DNA of 64,000 nucleotides from Trichuris trichiura (lineage: Eukaryota; Nematoda; Enoplea; Trichinellida; Trichuridae). Location: contig JBAJFE010000039.1 in assembly GCA_037903355.1 (NCBI GenBank), positions 248,001 to 312,000 on the forward strand, in the 5' to 3' direction. Position numbers and translations under genes: made by a program. Shown piece by piece: positions 48,800-62,600 of this stretch. Position 1 is the stretch's first letter. Each line of letters opens with the position of its first letter. Below the pieces are notes generated by a model. It ran no database searches. It was not told the DNA's origin and saw only the letters and a list, made by a program, of their open reading frames with translations.

Positions 48800-48960
48800 T
48801 GATTGGAGTACGCGGCGCGGCCGGCGGTCGAGGCCCCGCCCAGACAAACTCTGATTGGTCAACGTCGGCTAGGTGACATGTGATGATTGGTAGTGAAATG
48901 AATTACTGATAAAGGGCCGGAGCCAATGATTAACGAGCTGCTGGCTTGACGTCAATCGCT
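48800..48960 (+). promoter_or_regulatory. Promoter-like block upstream of homothorax/Meis
   Basis: In 160 bp there are three ATTGG boxes (48802, 48854, 48886) and one CCAAT (48923), a GC box GGCCCCGCCC (48832-48841) and a cAMP-response-type palindrome TGACGTCA (48947-48954). The block is CpG-rich. It ends about 250 bp before the first coding exon. The NF-Y, Sp/KLF and CREB/ATF assignments come from motif knowledge. Confidence 0.6.
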
Positions 48961-49211
48961 GAAATTCAGTTTTGCCGAACTATCGGTGTCAGCGGATGAC
49001 AACTGAGCGACGTGCGCATTGTGGTGAGTTGACGTTGGGATTCCTATCTCTTTTCGGCCGTCCGAAACTGACGAGACACATCACGTCCAAGCAGGCCAAA
49101 TCCGCTCCATCGTCGTCAGCATCTAACGTCGTGCCGGGCAAGGAATACCGATCCGCCAGCAGCCACTTGCAGCCGTCAACCTTGCCGGCGACGCTTTAGA
49201 AGAGAAAGCGA

Positions 49212-52200
49212 ATGGCTCAGAGGGTAAGCAAATGTTTTTGACACCCAGCAGTAGGCGGCAGCGTTGGGACATTGACAGAACCCGTTCGGACACCAGCGTA
49301 CAAAGCTTTTACGACTAATAGCCTCTTAGAAGGGTGACCAAGCAATGATATATCAGTTTACGGTCCATTTGACCCGCGTCCATTCTGATAAACTGACTGC
49401 ATGGCGCTAATGGCAGATTTCAGGGTCCGTTACAATTGTCATTACTGTTATATATGGTTTTGGCGCAGTGATGGTAGTCCTGAGATGACAAGCGTCAACG
49501 GTTGATCGGATGGGCCATTTGATTGGGCTCATTCGCACTGAGTCCGTCAAAGTTAAGTAGACAGGCAGGCGCGTGCAAATGGCCATCACCATCATCATCA
49601 ACGTCGTCGTCAATGGGTGAACAAGTTGCAGAAGAAGCGGCAGAAGAAGACGCATGATCAAACTGACGACAATACGTCTAGTGATGGCAACTTGTCGACG
49701 CCTTTGTCACTCCATAGTGAAATAGTGGTTATGATGGCGGGCCGTGATTATATGCCACTGACGAGTGTTGTCCTTTTTGAGCCCTTGGCACCTGTTCCAA
49801 GTTAAAGGACGGTGGGCACTGAAATTGACGTCAAATGATCAATCGTCATTTTGTGACCAGCCAGAATTCATTTATAAGGTGACAATGCCAGCACGGCAAA
49901 AAGAAAGACGAAGAAGAATTCGTCGGTATCTCAGTGAAATCATTCACGCATCGTTTGGCGTTTCTTCTCCGCTGTGTTTAGCCATTTAACCGCATACGTT
50001 TTGCTTCGCTCTGCTGACAACGCCTATGGAGTGGCGTGCCTTGCCTGCCCACCATTTTTAAATTGGTCTTTGACCATTGTTCTCTTTTCAGTTTGACGAT
50101 TCCGCCGTGTCCCACTATGTGCTCCAGTCGTCGCTTGATTTGCACGCAGCGGCGGCTGCTGCAGCAGCCGGATACGGTAATGCTGGAACCAATGCGGTAC
50201 CGGTCCCACCGGCGGCGGCCACTATGTCTTCGGATCCCCAGTCGTCGCCATCATCTCTTTGCTTCTATCAAGTAACCTCTATGGGCCAAGCAGCGGCTGC
50301 CGTTGCGGCTAGCGGATATGGAGGTGCGCCTCAGGCACCATCAGGAGCTAGCTCTCCTCCCGGCAGTTCACAGAATCACGTCCTTGCGGCGACAGCCCAC
50401 CACAGAGCTGAATTGTTGTCCGACACGCAGCTTAAGCGAGACAAAGAATCGATCATGAGGTAAACCAACCTGAACAGTAGATTATTCAAAAAAAATTTTC
50501 TCCCTTCTTCCTTGCTTAAAAGATTTCCTTGATCTTTAGCCACCCTTTGTTCCCTTTGCTTACGTTGATCTTTGAAAAGTGCGAATTAGCCACGTGCACC
50601 CCGCGAGAAATGGGAACCACCGGAGTGGACGTCTGCTCGTCGGACAGCTTCAGCGAGGATGTAGCGCTGTTCGCAAAGCAGGTACAGTATGATTTTAAAT
50701 TGCTTGGCTTTAAAATCATTTGCATCAATTGCTTATCGACCAGATGCGTTCCGACAAGCCTTACTACGCTCCGAACGGCGAACTGGATGCGTTGGTAAGA
50801 AGACTTCGATTGGCTATGCTTTTTCCCCGCGTCGTATGTGTTTGGCAGATAACGTACGCGCTCGCGCACGTCTGCCCTATACATGGCGCTTTGGGGTAAC
50901 GTTCTCTTAGGGGATTGTTTTCCTTGGCCCTGTACGGTCGACTGCACAGGCAAAAGAGCCGCATATCCAATTAGGCTTATGCATGTGAGCTCGGCACTGC
51001 CACCATATAATAGTCACCAGCGGCTTGTGGACACTTGCAGCTGATTATGCCGCCCCATTGAGCACCCATCTGCTGCTCTGTTCAAATCTACTGCGACCGC
51101 CTATTGTGTTGACGCGTCCATCTTTGAACCGCTCAATATGATCTCACTTTCTCTGATGGTTTTTCTCCTGTTTAGATGGTTCAAGCAATTCAAGTGCTTC
51201 GCTTTCACTTGCTTGAATTAGAAAAGGTGAGCAAAAATCCGCTCTTCGTGTCTACTTATCGCCTCTTTGTTCTTTTCCATTTGGCATTCCGCGAGCGCTG
51301 CTATGCGTGCTTGACCAGTTTTGCGCTTCAGAATGATGGATGCCTTTTAGTGTCGGCTGAATGCAGAGCTGCGTGCGCTCATTGCCGCTGGCATACGGTC
51401 ATCATTGCTGCATATTATTATTATGAGATGGCGGTCAGTGTGACGATCCGCCGGTCTGCAGGGCGCCGACTTGTTTTCTTGCTTCGCGCATAGAGGCTAT
51501 CGCGAACTGTTTGACAATTTTCCCGCCACATTTTTTCTTCATGCTATAATCTTTTTTTTTCCTAATGTTCAGGTGCACGAGCTGTGTGACAACTTCTGCC
51601 AGCGGTACATCAACTGTCTGAAGGGAAAGATGCCTACGGATCTGGTGGCTGAGGAAAGGGCTGGCAGTAGCGCCTCTTCGGCATCAGAGTCCCATTTAAC
51701 AGGCGGTGGACCTGGCGGAGGGGCAAGCGCTGGAGGAGGTTCCAGCAGCAATGGCACGTCGTCTATGGCTGTTCTGTCGACTATTGGCATCAACCCGCAA
51801 CCGGGAGCGGGAACTGGAGGAGCTCAGAGCGGTTCTGGCGCCTCCACCGTGGCTGGGGACGCTTCTTCAATATGCGGAGGTCTACAAACTCCGACTACAC
51901 CGGTCAGCGGCAGCGTTCAATCAGCTTTTTCCCATCTCAACAACGCCGGTTCACTGAGCCCAAGTACGATGGGCGTCTGCCCTTCAAGCGTTGGATCCGT
52001 CTATGACGGGCGCACCTCCACAGGTGGCAGTAGTAGCAGCTCAACCGGTGGGCGTTTGTCCGAAGAACCAGGCACTCCCGCGGGTGACCACTCGTCCAGC
52101 GGAGTGACAGTCGGAGCGATGGATGATTCAGTAAGTATCTTTCCGTGGGAACTCAGAAAACTTTTGTCCTTGAAAGGCTATATTTTCTTTTCTTGACACT

Positions 52201-55200
52201 TGTCCTTCAGGGTCATTCGCTTCCCGTTGGCCATCAGCACCAGCCAAAGCAGGCGTCCTCAGCTTCCCCGCAGCAACGAGCTCACCGCCCCTCATCAGTT
52301 AGCAGCCCGGTGGAGTCACCATCGGTGGGCGCCAGCTTGAGAACCACAATGGACCTCCTTTCCTCAACCCTACCGTCAGAGATGTCGGTCGCTCAGCAGC
52401 ATATGCTCAGCCAACAGCACGGCAGTTTTGACACCATTTCAGATGTTGGTAAGAGGCTAAACCAACTGAGCCACAATTAACTGGCTACTGTAAAATCTTT
52501 GGTTTCCAATCAAGAAATCAAAAGAGAGACGATGATACTTACTATCCACCTTATCAACTAGAGGTCGGTTGGTCAAGCAGGTTCCACTGCTCGTTGGACC
52601 ATTTCGTAGTTGTCGCGTCAGTGTATTGCCGCTGAATCGATACGGCCATTGTTCCTAAGGGATGACCGCATCGCTGACAGCGCATTGCTTTTTCCCATTT
52701 TGACTGCTTAGGCTGCAAGTTAACTAAGAGACATATGCTAAGCATGGGTGATTGTTTGGTTTGCCCATTTCAGTCACGTTGTTCACTGGACCGTGGTCAT
52801 CAGATTTCAAAGCGGTGGCTGTTCTCTTCTGGGAGGAAGGGTAGGTTGGTCGTACGGTGGCAAAAGGGGGGACGTTGGTGCCTAATTTCGCTCACTGCCT
52901 GTTCACCGGTAGTTGTGAGCAATTACGCTAAAAGCCCTCTCTGCTTAAGTAACTTTTGATCGTAATCATCTCTGACGGCGGTCAGTTGATCTCAGCGGCG
53001 CCCAAGGCGTTGGCGGATCCAGTTACTTCCTTAGTTTTATTCCTCGCCCCCCGTACTGATCAAACATTCCTCAATGAGTTTACTGTAAAACCTCAACATA
53101 TGTATAGTCAACGTTTTTCAGGCGACGCAAGCGTTGAGTCAGGTGACGGTGCCTGCACAGGCGATGAGGAGGGTCTTGAGGATGATCGTGAAAAGAAGCC
53201 GCCTAAGAAAAGGGGTATCTTTCCCAAAGTGGCTACCAATATTATGCGAGCATGGCTTTTTCAACACTTAACAGTGAGTTGTTGGTCAATGTCATTTATT
53301 ATGATAATAGTAGTATCTCAGTAAATATTGGATTAGTAATATTTTCTCTCAGCATCCATATCCATCCGAGGAGCAGAAAAAGCAGTTGGCTCAGGACACC
53401 GGTCTCACCATTCTCCAAGTAAACAACTGGTAAGTGATAAGCAAAATTTTATTATTCTTCTGTGCGCGTTGGTCTGTTTCCATGTTTTTGTTGGGCTGCA
53501 ATGATTAAGAACGCATATACCGTACTATGGGAGTGGGGCCCATCGTGGGACAGGCGGCTGTTGGTGACAGCGTGATTTTAATTTCTTCGCTGTCAATATA
53601 AGCACCGGTGATGGATCGGCCGGACGCAAAGCGCCGACGAGCCATCGCCACTTGTTTTCATCGCTGAGCGAAAGAACCACGTTTGTTCCTCGGTTGCGTG
53701 ATCAAAAGACGGCAATTTGCGTCCAGAGTTGACGTCTTGCGGCAAGAAGAGTTGGAGGCGCGCGCACAAGCAATAAAATCACTTTTTCCTGCTCTGCCGC
53801 TTTGACAAGCCTCAGAGTTTACTGTAGTTATGCACATCTCCCATTGCGACCCGTTGTCAATGGATGCATTTTATTTATGCTGACATGGTTAGATTTAGAC
53901 GACGTCCTCTGTCCATCTTGCACGCGCGCCTCTCCCCCCTCTATAGGACAAGAAAAAAGAGGTCGCACAAACAGTAACCGTTTGCTTAGCCTTGAGTTGG
54001 AGGTGGATGATAAGAAAAAATCTGGACATATCTTCGTCAGTTGACACATGCATACACACCCACACCGCTGCCGCTCCATAGGAGACAGCGGTCCGTTATC
54101 TCGAGCAGCGTTTGCTGCGTGGCATTTGGCAAGGTCATTGCCATCTCTGAGACAAGGAACCGGAATTTTTCTCCATTTTCGTCACTGTCATCTTTGCTTT
54201 TACAGTATACCAATCTGCCCAGGCAGCCGACTGGCAGCCAAAGGAACGATAACTATTTTTGCCGCCGATCGCATAAGAACACTGCCGTTTATGCTTAGGG
54301 CGATCGACCTAATTTGCTGTCGCTATGCGTGCGTATGGGTGTATGTCACCCTGACCCTTTTCGTATGCTGATCAGCGGATACCCGCTGCGCTCGACTGAC
54401 ATTTCATCATTCTGGAACAACACACCCATGGGCCCGTTGTAGACGAATGAAAAATGCCACGCTCTGACTTTTGCCAGTCATATCAAAGTAATACCGACCG
54501 CGGTAGGCGAAAGGAAGCCCCATGGAGTGCCGTCTTCATCAGCGGCGGCTATTGTTTGGCCGTATGTTTTCTCATTACTTCGCAGTGAAGGAATGTGTGT
54601 GCGAAGTCGACTGGCTTTGCAGGCGGTTGTCAGTACGACGGGCGACAGATGCTGCTCATAAATCAGAGCATAGCGGCGGCGCAGCCCACAGCCCGCCCGT
54701 CCTGGTCGCAGGAAACTCATAGTCACAGGCATTCCGAACATCTTTTCTGGAGAGCATCTGTTACGGCGTCACTGCGCATCTGCCTGTTTGCTTCGCGTAT
54801 ATAATACACAGAGGATGGATGCAGTCTGCTTTGACGGTGCTCTATGTATACTTGAACTACTTACGTGACATCACAGGTGAACTCATTGACCATAAAGTTG
54901 AGAAATTGACACGAACTCCAAAAAAAGGAATCGCACTTAGTTAACCATTCTTAATAACGTCCGCATTGCTATTGCAAGCTATATAAGGCATCACATATGG
55001 TCAAGATTTCTTTCAGTTAGTTAACTGTCACTTATGCAAAAGTCAGCCTGCCACAGAGCTAATTTGTAATGCTTTTTAAATTGATTGTTACGGATCCCGT
55101 AAGCCTTGCCTGAGAAAGTTGGAAAATGCAATTGCCGTAGCTATCAACTTCAGTGCTTAGCAAAAGTACCAAAGTATTGACTCATTCTTGAAAGTAGCCA

Positions 55201-56605
55201 TTTTGAAGTTTTGAGACGGGTTTGTCCATCCCCTAAAGGACAGCTTTACAAATCGATCAGTCGCTGCATGTCGTGCAGGATTGATCCGTCCGTGAGAAGG
55301 AAAATAGAAAATGACTGAACGACTAGTTGCGTTGTTTGTGTTTTAAGGCTGCGGCGGCCTTGCCAGACTTCTGATACAATCAATCCTTGAAAAGCCTTTC
55401 TAGCGTGTAATTGTAGAGCAACCGTTATATCGATGCCCTTTTGGTGGTCAACTATTTCTATTTGTCGCGTCGTAAAGGATGTGGGAAACTTAGACGCCGC
55501 CATTTTGCTGATAACAGCAGTTCTGATTTGCTAATTTTAATTTACATATGCATGTAGGACTTCACGTGCTAATTATCATACAGCTGAAGTTCTTACAAGA
55601 CAAACGAAACCGTATATTTTGCATAAAGCTTCACAGAGCTGCTAAGAACACATAAAAGCATTAAGCCTGCAGGGCATGCGCGCTGACCACCTGTACTGTA
55701 GGAAATTTACCACTAATGATATTTTATGTAAAAGGTTATTTATGGAAGTGCCTCTTTTCAGTAGAGATTACTTTCTTCTTATGGTTTCAGATTTTATGGA
55801 TTTCTAAACCCGTTGTTAGCAGATTGCTTATTCTATTAATATTAATTTCCGTCGAAAGCAGATTGTCTCTGCAAATAAATTTTTTACATAAAAATCAACT
55901 CACTTGTTTCGAAGAGTTACGTGATCAATATTAATGTTAGTAACATCCTTTCAGGTTTATCAACGCGAGGAGACGCATTGTGCAACCGATGATTGACCAA
56001 AGCAATCGGGCTGGTCGCTCACCGGTGGTTAATGTGTTCAAGTCAAGACGCCGTAAATCAAGCGGTCACAGTCCGGGTCCATCTCCCGGCTCAGGTAACA
56101 AGCTCCACATTGGTGAGCTTGGGGCTTACCCTAAGGAAGAAAAGCTCCCCTGTAAGAAACGTGCTGAGGTATTTTGCGTAGGTGAAAGACATCATTTTGC
56201 TTTTCTAAGGGCCGCCTAACGCATACAGCCCTGACAGCAACATTGCTCCTTATATGGCTAACCACAGCGCGGAACTGTACGCCAGAGCGGGTATGTTTCC
56301 TGGTGCAGGTCTGACTTCGCACAATCCGTACGGCTCAATGTCTGCTCATGCACAACTTGGTGCCGCGGGGTAACGTTCTCAAGTGATCATGTTCACAGGC
56401 CCTTTGAACGAGGACTCAGTTTTTCAGGGCGATACCTGGTCAGGCCATGCTGATACCCGGTCACCCGCATGCCATGATGATGGCTCACCATGCAGCCGCA
56501 TCGGCCGTCTATCCGGCGCACGCTCACCAAGCTGCCCAGGCCTGGGGTCACATAGATCCAACCTTGGCGCTCAATTCTCACACCATGATGGACGCGTCCA
56601 TATAG
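49212..56605 (+). CDS. hth: TALE homeobox transcription factor homothorax/Meis (unc-62)
   Basis: Twelve coding exons (49212-49223, 50092-50459, 50540-50681, 50744-50794, 51176-51226, 51573-52130, 52211-52448, 53122-53273, 53353-53429, 55955-56094, 56210-56369, 56428-56605) join in frame to 708 residues. The 12-nt first exon encodes MAQR and joins FDDSAV, matching the MAQRYDEL start of Meis. The MEIS N-domain that binds Pbx/extradenticle follows ([57 protein letters not shown]). A 230-residue Gly/Ser-rich linker leads to the TALE homeodomain ([56 protein letters not shown]). The His/Ala-rich C-terminus ends MMDASI. A 2.5-kb intron splits helix 3 between W and F. It is a nuclear DNA-binding partner of Pbx and Hox proteins. 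Confidence 0.96.
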
Positions 56606-59600
56606 AGAAAGACACATTGACCGCTTAACCTCACACCTCTCCTCCGGTCGTTAAAGGCAGCAGCCATGTAAGCGCGCTCATCTTGCTGTCCAATCGTTTT
56701 GTTTTCTCTACGAGTTATGTGTACACATTTGCTGATGGCTGCGCAAATTTTGCCAGCGTTTATCGACAGGCACATCTGCATTATTATTACCATGACGCGC
56801 TTGTTAAAAACTGGCATTCATGGCTGCGCTGATTCTCCTTTGTTGGCAGCACAGAATGTAACCCCCACTCATTGTTCATTTCCTCCATTTGAAAAGATTT
56901 GTTCTTCACGCTACTGACATGTCCTTTTCTACGCAGCAAAAGGCTTTTTAGTGACCGTCGACAACTGTTGTTGTTCCGTGATACAATTCGATGGAAATAT
57001 CCCCATAGAAAAAGGGCCACACGGTTAACGCTAGCCACCCTGGTGCAATCGTTGTCGTCGTCGTCGTCAATAATGGCGTCGTTAGCTGTTTTCGCTTGTG
57101 TCAGGGTAGCTCTGGTTGGTCATTGTGCCCACCACAGCCTGATTTGGTGTCCCTTCACCTCCACCTGAAAAAGTTTGTGCTGTCCTTTTCTCTCTATTTG
57201 ATTTTCTTCCAGTAAACGAGGAAGTGAAGTGGGGCCAATTTTCGAACAAAGCTTGTGGCACCGATACGATCATTCGCGCTCTTAGGCGCTCGTGTGCCAA
57301 TGTTGCAACTTCTGGTTGTCAGTGAGCGGGTGACAGCCGCCAGATCGATCATCTTTAAGGCGCAATGCTTCGTGGTGCGATCGAAATTCTTGACAAGAAT
57401 GATGAATTGACCGGACGATATGGACGCTGAAATAAACTGCCTTCGACGTGGCCGACCGGTTGTGCTCAAGCAACTGCTTTTTCGGACTGCCAAGAAAGCC
57501 AGATTGACGATTGATAAGCGCAACTTGGCCATTAACATCGTGCCGCCTGGGAACGCCTTGCCGCCAGTCCGTCGCCATCGATAGGGATCTCTCTCTCTCT
57601 TCAGGTCATTGTAGTCGCGTAAAAGGAACGATGCAGAGTATCTCCGCATCTCTGCCCGCAAAACGAGTTTGTTACGTCTATGGTGAACTTTGAAAATTTT
57701 TCCGCCTCTTATTTTCTTCCAAATTCTGCGAGAGTTCCTTTCGAATTATCGGTAAAACAACTGGGGCGCCCTCTCTTTCTCTCTCTCAGAAGGATTGCCA
57801 GCTCTTATCGCCTAGTCAGTTATGTAAAAAGTTTACATTTTTATCATTCCCGGAAGAAAATGACATTTCTTGGCGTGCCAATGTTGTAAACATGTTTCCA
57901 CCACTTACAAATACTTATTGGAAAGCGAACTTTGAACGACGTAAGAATATTGACTTCTCATTGGCAGCTCCTTTTGCACCGTTACTTAAATCATATTGTA
58001 CAAAGTGTGGAAGTACAGTCGACGTAAGCGCGAAGTTTTTTGAAAGCAAGTTTTCAGATGTAATAAATAAATGTCAATTTTTCAGCGCAGCTTCTGGGAA
58101 CTATTCCTTGTTTTCAACTTGTTGCGCATAGGCAGATATTGAGGAAACCGACTTCTGTCTTGACAAATTGGTTAGCAGAGTGAGGTGAGAAGAGGGATCG
58201 AAAGGGGAAATGTTGCGAGAAGCATCTCGAGTCATCCTATTCACCGGCTGTTTAATGGCAGCTGTCCCTATAACTGCGCTTTGATGGGAAGCATATGTTC
58301 AATTTGGCTAGCTCGCCCCGTGCGTTTGCCTTTGCACAACGGGGAGGCATTGCTTGCTCCGGAGGTAAACCTTCACGAAACGAGATCCAACCGGCTCAAT
58401 GGAAGTGCCTATTTGTTTTTGTTCCCTCGCCGCCGCCAGTCGGCGGCGGCCTACTTCCCTTCCGTAACGAACCGCTTCTTGCTGCTCAATATTTCCCGTT
58501 GCATTTTCCAAATGGCACGTGTAAATGAAAATTGTAGTCGATCCAAGCGGCCAAGCACTTATGACCGTAATTGCAGTGTTTATGGGGGAGTTATTCCAAC
58601 GCAAAACAGGTTCATCGCCAGTCAACGTAGCGCAATGCCACTTCCGTAGTTAAAATCGACCGCTGCAGTTTGCCAATTTGCTGTTCACCTCTTGGTGAAC
58701 TAAGCGTCCTTAAAGCTTTTTTTGGAAGTGATCGACCGTTTCGATAAAGCTAATTTTGCAAAATTTACCAGATGATACGTTGGCCAAAAGTCATCCCGTG
58801 GTCAGTAGGCTTTTAATACCTTTCGCATAAGCTTTCGGCAGCTAGGATGCGAATGTTGCATGCAAAATCATACTCGAACACATAGCATCATTCAGATTAA
58901 CTTCAAACGTCCTATAGGCACCGTCGTTCACTCAACTGCCGTGGAATAAAGCAGCGCTTGCATAAGGTTAAAAAACGCACTGCCCACTATGACAAAGCGA
59001 CGCATGAACTCAAAGAAAGGTTGCTTTTATAGAATTGAGTTTGACATTAATATGAAAATTAGGTTACGGATGTTCTGGCATGACGGAACGACAAACTATT
59101 ATTAGAACGCCTTACGCTGCCATGGAAAATGCACCAACTATGAAATGCTCGTTGCACTGAACACCAAGCTATTACATAGCTAAACCTTTTGTTGCAACAA
59201 TCACGGAAGAGAAGTCACTTAAGCTTAACAAAACATTTGCACAGCTTGTTTACCTGTCTTCCAAAGAGTAGATTGATAAAGATGCCGACCTTTGGAAACT
59301 TACATGAATAATATTTCGCTTTAGCTAATAGCAATTAATTTATTCAGCAGACAACCTTCTTAATGGCGCTTTGTGCATGTGGATTCCGAGGTAGGCAACA
59401 CACTTTCATTACACTCATCAACTTGAGCAAAACGTCTGTGGATTGTAGCTCCCCAGTTTTCCATTTCATCAGCTTTGCAAACAAGGACTACCGAAGAAAA
59501 GTTGCGATGGCCACAGTTTATTCATACTTTTTAGAAATAACTAACTGTTCATAAACATAATAATAAAAACCTGACGCAGCGTAACGTCATATCGATGTCC

Positions 59601-62600
59601 GGTCTTGTTATTGGGTGCAGTATGACTTTGTGAAAATCTTGTCCGCAAGAACTTAATTCGGTTTCGGATTCTTTACAATTCTGATTTCAGCATGTTGACA
59701 AACCTGCAGTGTTGAAAACATGCGGTAACACATAGTATAAGGTATGGGAATAATTCTCATTCAGTTTCGTGTTTCTTTTGCATTCTCTAGGGAATTCCTA
59801 CTCAATTTATCCTTCTTACAGATGGTTGGACGAAACGTAATTGTATATGTTGCCTAGGGAGAAGTAGTGCAGCACTTTTCATAAATCATACGGTTGGATA
59901 TTTTCAGTAAGCTTATTAAGACCAGAAAATCTCATTTCAAAATACATAGTTGAAGTTCACGCGTTCTGGCTCATTTATTGCTTAGTTTACATCATGGATA
60001 CTTTAGGAAAGAGGGAATTGTTATGAATTTAAACAAGTCACAGCAAGGATAGCGCAGCCGGATGTGAAACGCCGTTACTATTGTTATCGTAAAGCTACTA
60101 ACTTAGTCCACTAATGCGAGATATGCTAAGGCGCCTTTCAACGGGACATGTAGAATATTAGAAAAAAGGAGCGCTTCCACGCAAGAATCATGAAAGCTCC
60201 TGGACTAGTTTAAACTGCTCCTAAGCAGCCCTTCATCCCAATGATCTCAACAAAAGCAATCAACCTGAGGCCTCTCTCATAAACTGGACAGTTCTTCAAC
60301 TAATGATTGAAAGGTAACAACTTTTTAACAAGAAAATACTGCCGGTCTATTCATGTATCCCCAACAATTTGGCGTATCGGCGTTAAAAACTATGACATTT
60401 GGTTCTCCGAATGTTTGCTCGATCACTACCGTCAGAATTTTTGGATGGACAACTGGATTTCAGTATCTTGCAATTAGATAATACACGCTATAGACGTACT
60501 ATCTACATTCATGGAAACGGTGCCTAACTCACAAGTGAACACTCGGCAGCATTTCAGCAGCCGACAGAGTGGCAAGGAAGAGGCATCTGAGCATCATTCA
60601 ATGTAATATGAACATAAGGATTATAAGTTTCAAAGCAGGATTGAATAGGTCTCAGACAGCACCAGCACTATGACGAATCCGGGCAAGAATCCCTGCACGC
60701 TGAAAAAAAAATTATTGAAAATCATATTTTGTCCAGCAGACCGCAAATATTCATCAGAGGTGGTACGGTATAGTAACTCGCTTGTTAGTAAAAGATCAGC
60801 GAAAAAAAGGAAAGAAACAGAGTTTTTGGGACGTTCGCAAGAGGGGAAGTGGTTGTAACGTACTGGTAGTAATAATCAGTCAAAAAAGTGAATTAGAAGG
60901 GTGCCTACATAGAACCCTTTTGATTTTTAAAATTTTTATCGCTTACAAAAATTGGAGCCACACGATTACCTCCAAGTAATTTCATCAATCGCGAGATGCT
61001 ATTAGTGTTTCGCACCAGTAAAGAACGAAATTCTGAAGTAAACAAAAGTTTGCTTATCAGTGGGTTCCTAGTTCAGTTTGGTGACGAGTCTATGACAGTG
61101 AGTTAGCATGAATGGTCAACCTATAAATTATGACATGAACTTCGACATACTAAGAGCATTAACAAAAAAAATTGCTTTTCAGGAACAAGAGGTTCGTTTA
61201 ACAAAATTCAAGCATATACAGGGAGTTCCTGATTTACGATGGGTTCTAGAGCAGCGTACATTCGTTTCAAAATGTACATTTCGTTTTTTTCTAACACTAG
61301 TGACTAACCGTACAGTCTTCTCACGATGCTGCTCTGCTGTAGCGAGTTGGAACTCTGCCGGCCACATGATCACTAGGACAGCGCAGGATGGCATCTGCTG
61401 CGTATGTCTCGTAGATATTGTGCTTTGCGCTTCTCCATTCCTTCATTTTTTGAGAATACGGGTTGCTTTATAAAGTGACGGCAGGCATTTGAGCAAGCTC
61501 TAGAAGCGGCTGAATCTGGCCGGACACTGCAAGTTCTGAAAAGGTTTTAATATTCTAAATTCTATCTGGATGTCGGTGGTACGTGGAAGGAAGTCATACA
61601 GTGATATATGAAAGGCAATTGAAAGATGGCCTTGGAAACATGGGTGAACGCGTTCAAGGATTTTAACAAGAACTCTGCAACTGATGAAATAATGAGCGGC
61701 AGGTCATTAGGCTAGAAATAACGGGCTACAGTTAGAGTTAAACGAGGAGGATATCCATTAGCTCATCAGCGTGAACGCAGAGAAGCTGAAGAACGAGGCT
61801 AGATCGATATGGACAAAACAGGACTGAAGGAACTTGCAGTAACAAGAAAGTTCGCAGTAAAAAATATGGATAAGACGTTTGGTACTATAAGCAGCAGCGT
61901 ACAGATTTTAGAAGAAATGAATGACAATTGCGAGGAATCTGCGGAAGCTAATCAGCGGATGATTTAAGATGCTTTCGCTTGTTACAAAAAATTGAAGAAA
62001 AGTGTACAAACAAAACAAAACTTCATGCTTTCCTAGAACAACCGGGGGCGGTATACTATCGGACATCACTGGAGTGCCTTTTTCCAGCTACCACTGAGTC
62101 AAGCAGAGAAAAAAATTCACAGAATCGTCGCTGCATCATTAATATCTTCATTTAATGTTATTTGTATGCATCGACTGTTGTTACAGGTAAGTGTATTCTC
62201 GTATGTCTATGCACATTAATAGTTGCTATACACGGAATTCTACTTTATTAACTCCAAGACAGAATCGTAATATTGTAAACTTGCATTACACGATTTCTCT
62301 CAACTATAAGTTAATTCAACAGTTTAATCTTGTTAAGACAGGCTGCACAGACCTCTGTCGTTAAATCGGTTCTAGTCTTCAGCATAAGTTCGTTACGGTT
62401 TGTCGTGTCCGTTTCGCCGCGAGGATCACCCACCGTGGTACTTCGTCTTGTCTATGGTGAAATCGGTTCAATACAGTGCAGTTCAACTTCGTCTTAGCAT
62501 AAGTCTAAACGTAAACGCACATCAATGATGGTATCGAATGAATGTGTAGCTAACGAAAACCAATGGGAAACTACCACGCTTCGACCGGCAATGGAACGCT

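Noticed and set aside
51569..51793. Minus-strand frame opposite the homeobox Gly/Ser exon
   Set aside because: Pro/Ala-rich mirror of the low-complexity coding exon on the other strand.
57055..57070. Short GTCGTC triplet run
   Set aside because: Only a few units; a common microsatellite-like run without further significance.
57194..57661. 155-residue minus-strand open frame downstream of the homeobox gene
   Set aside because: No domain, basic and random-looking composition, shadow frames on both strands, and position in CpG-rich downstream sequence where long frames arise by chance.
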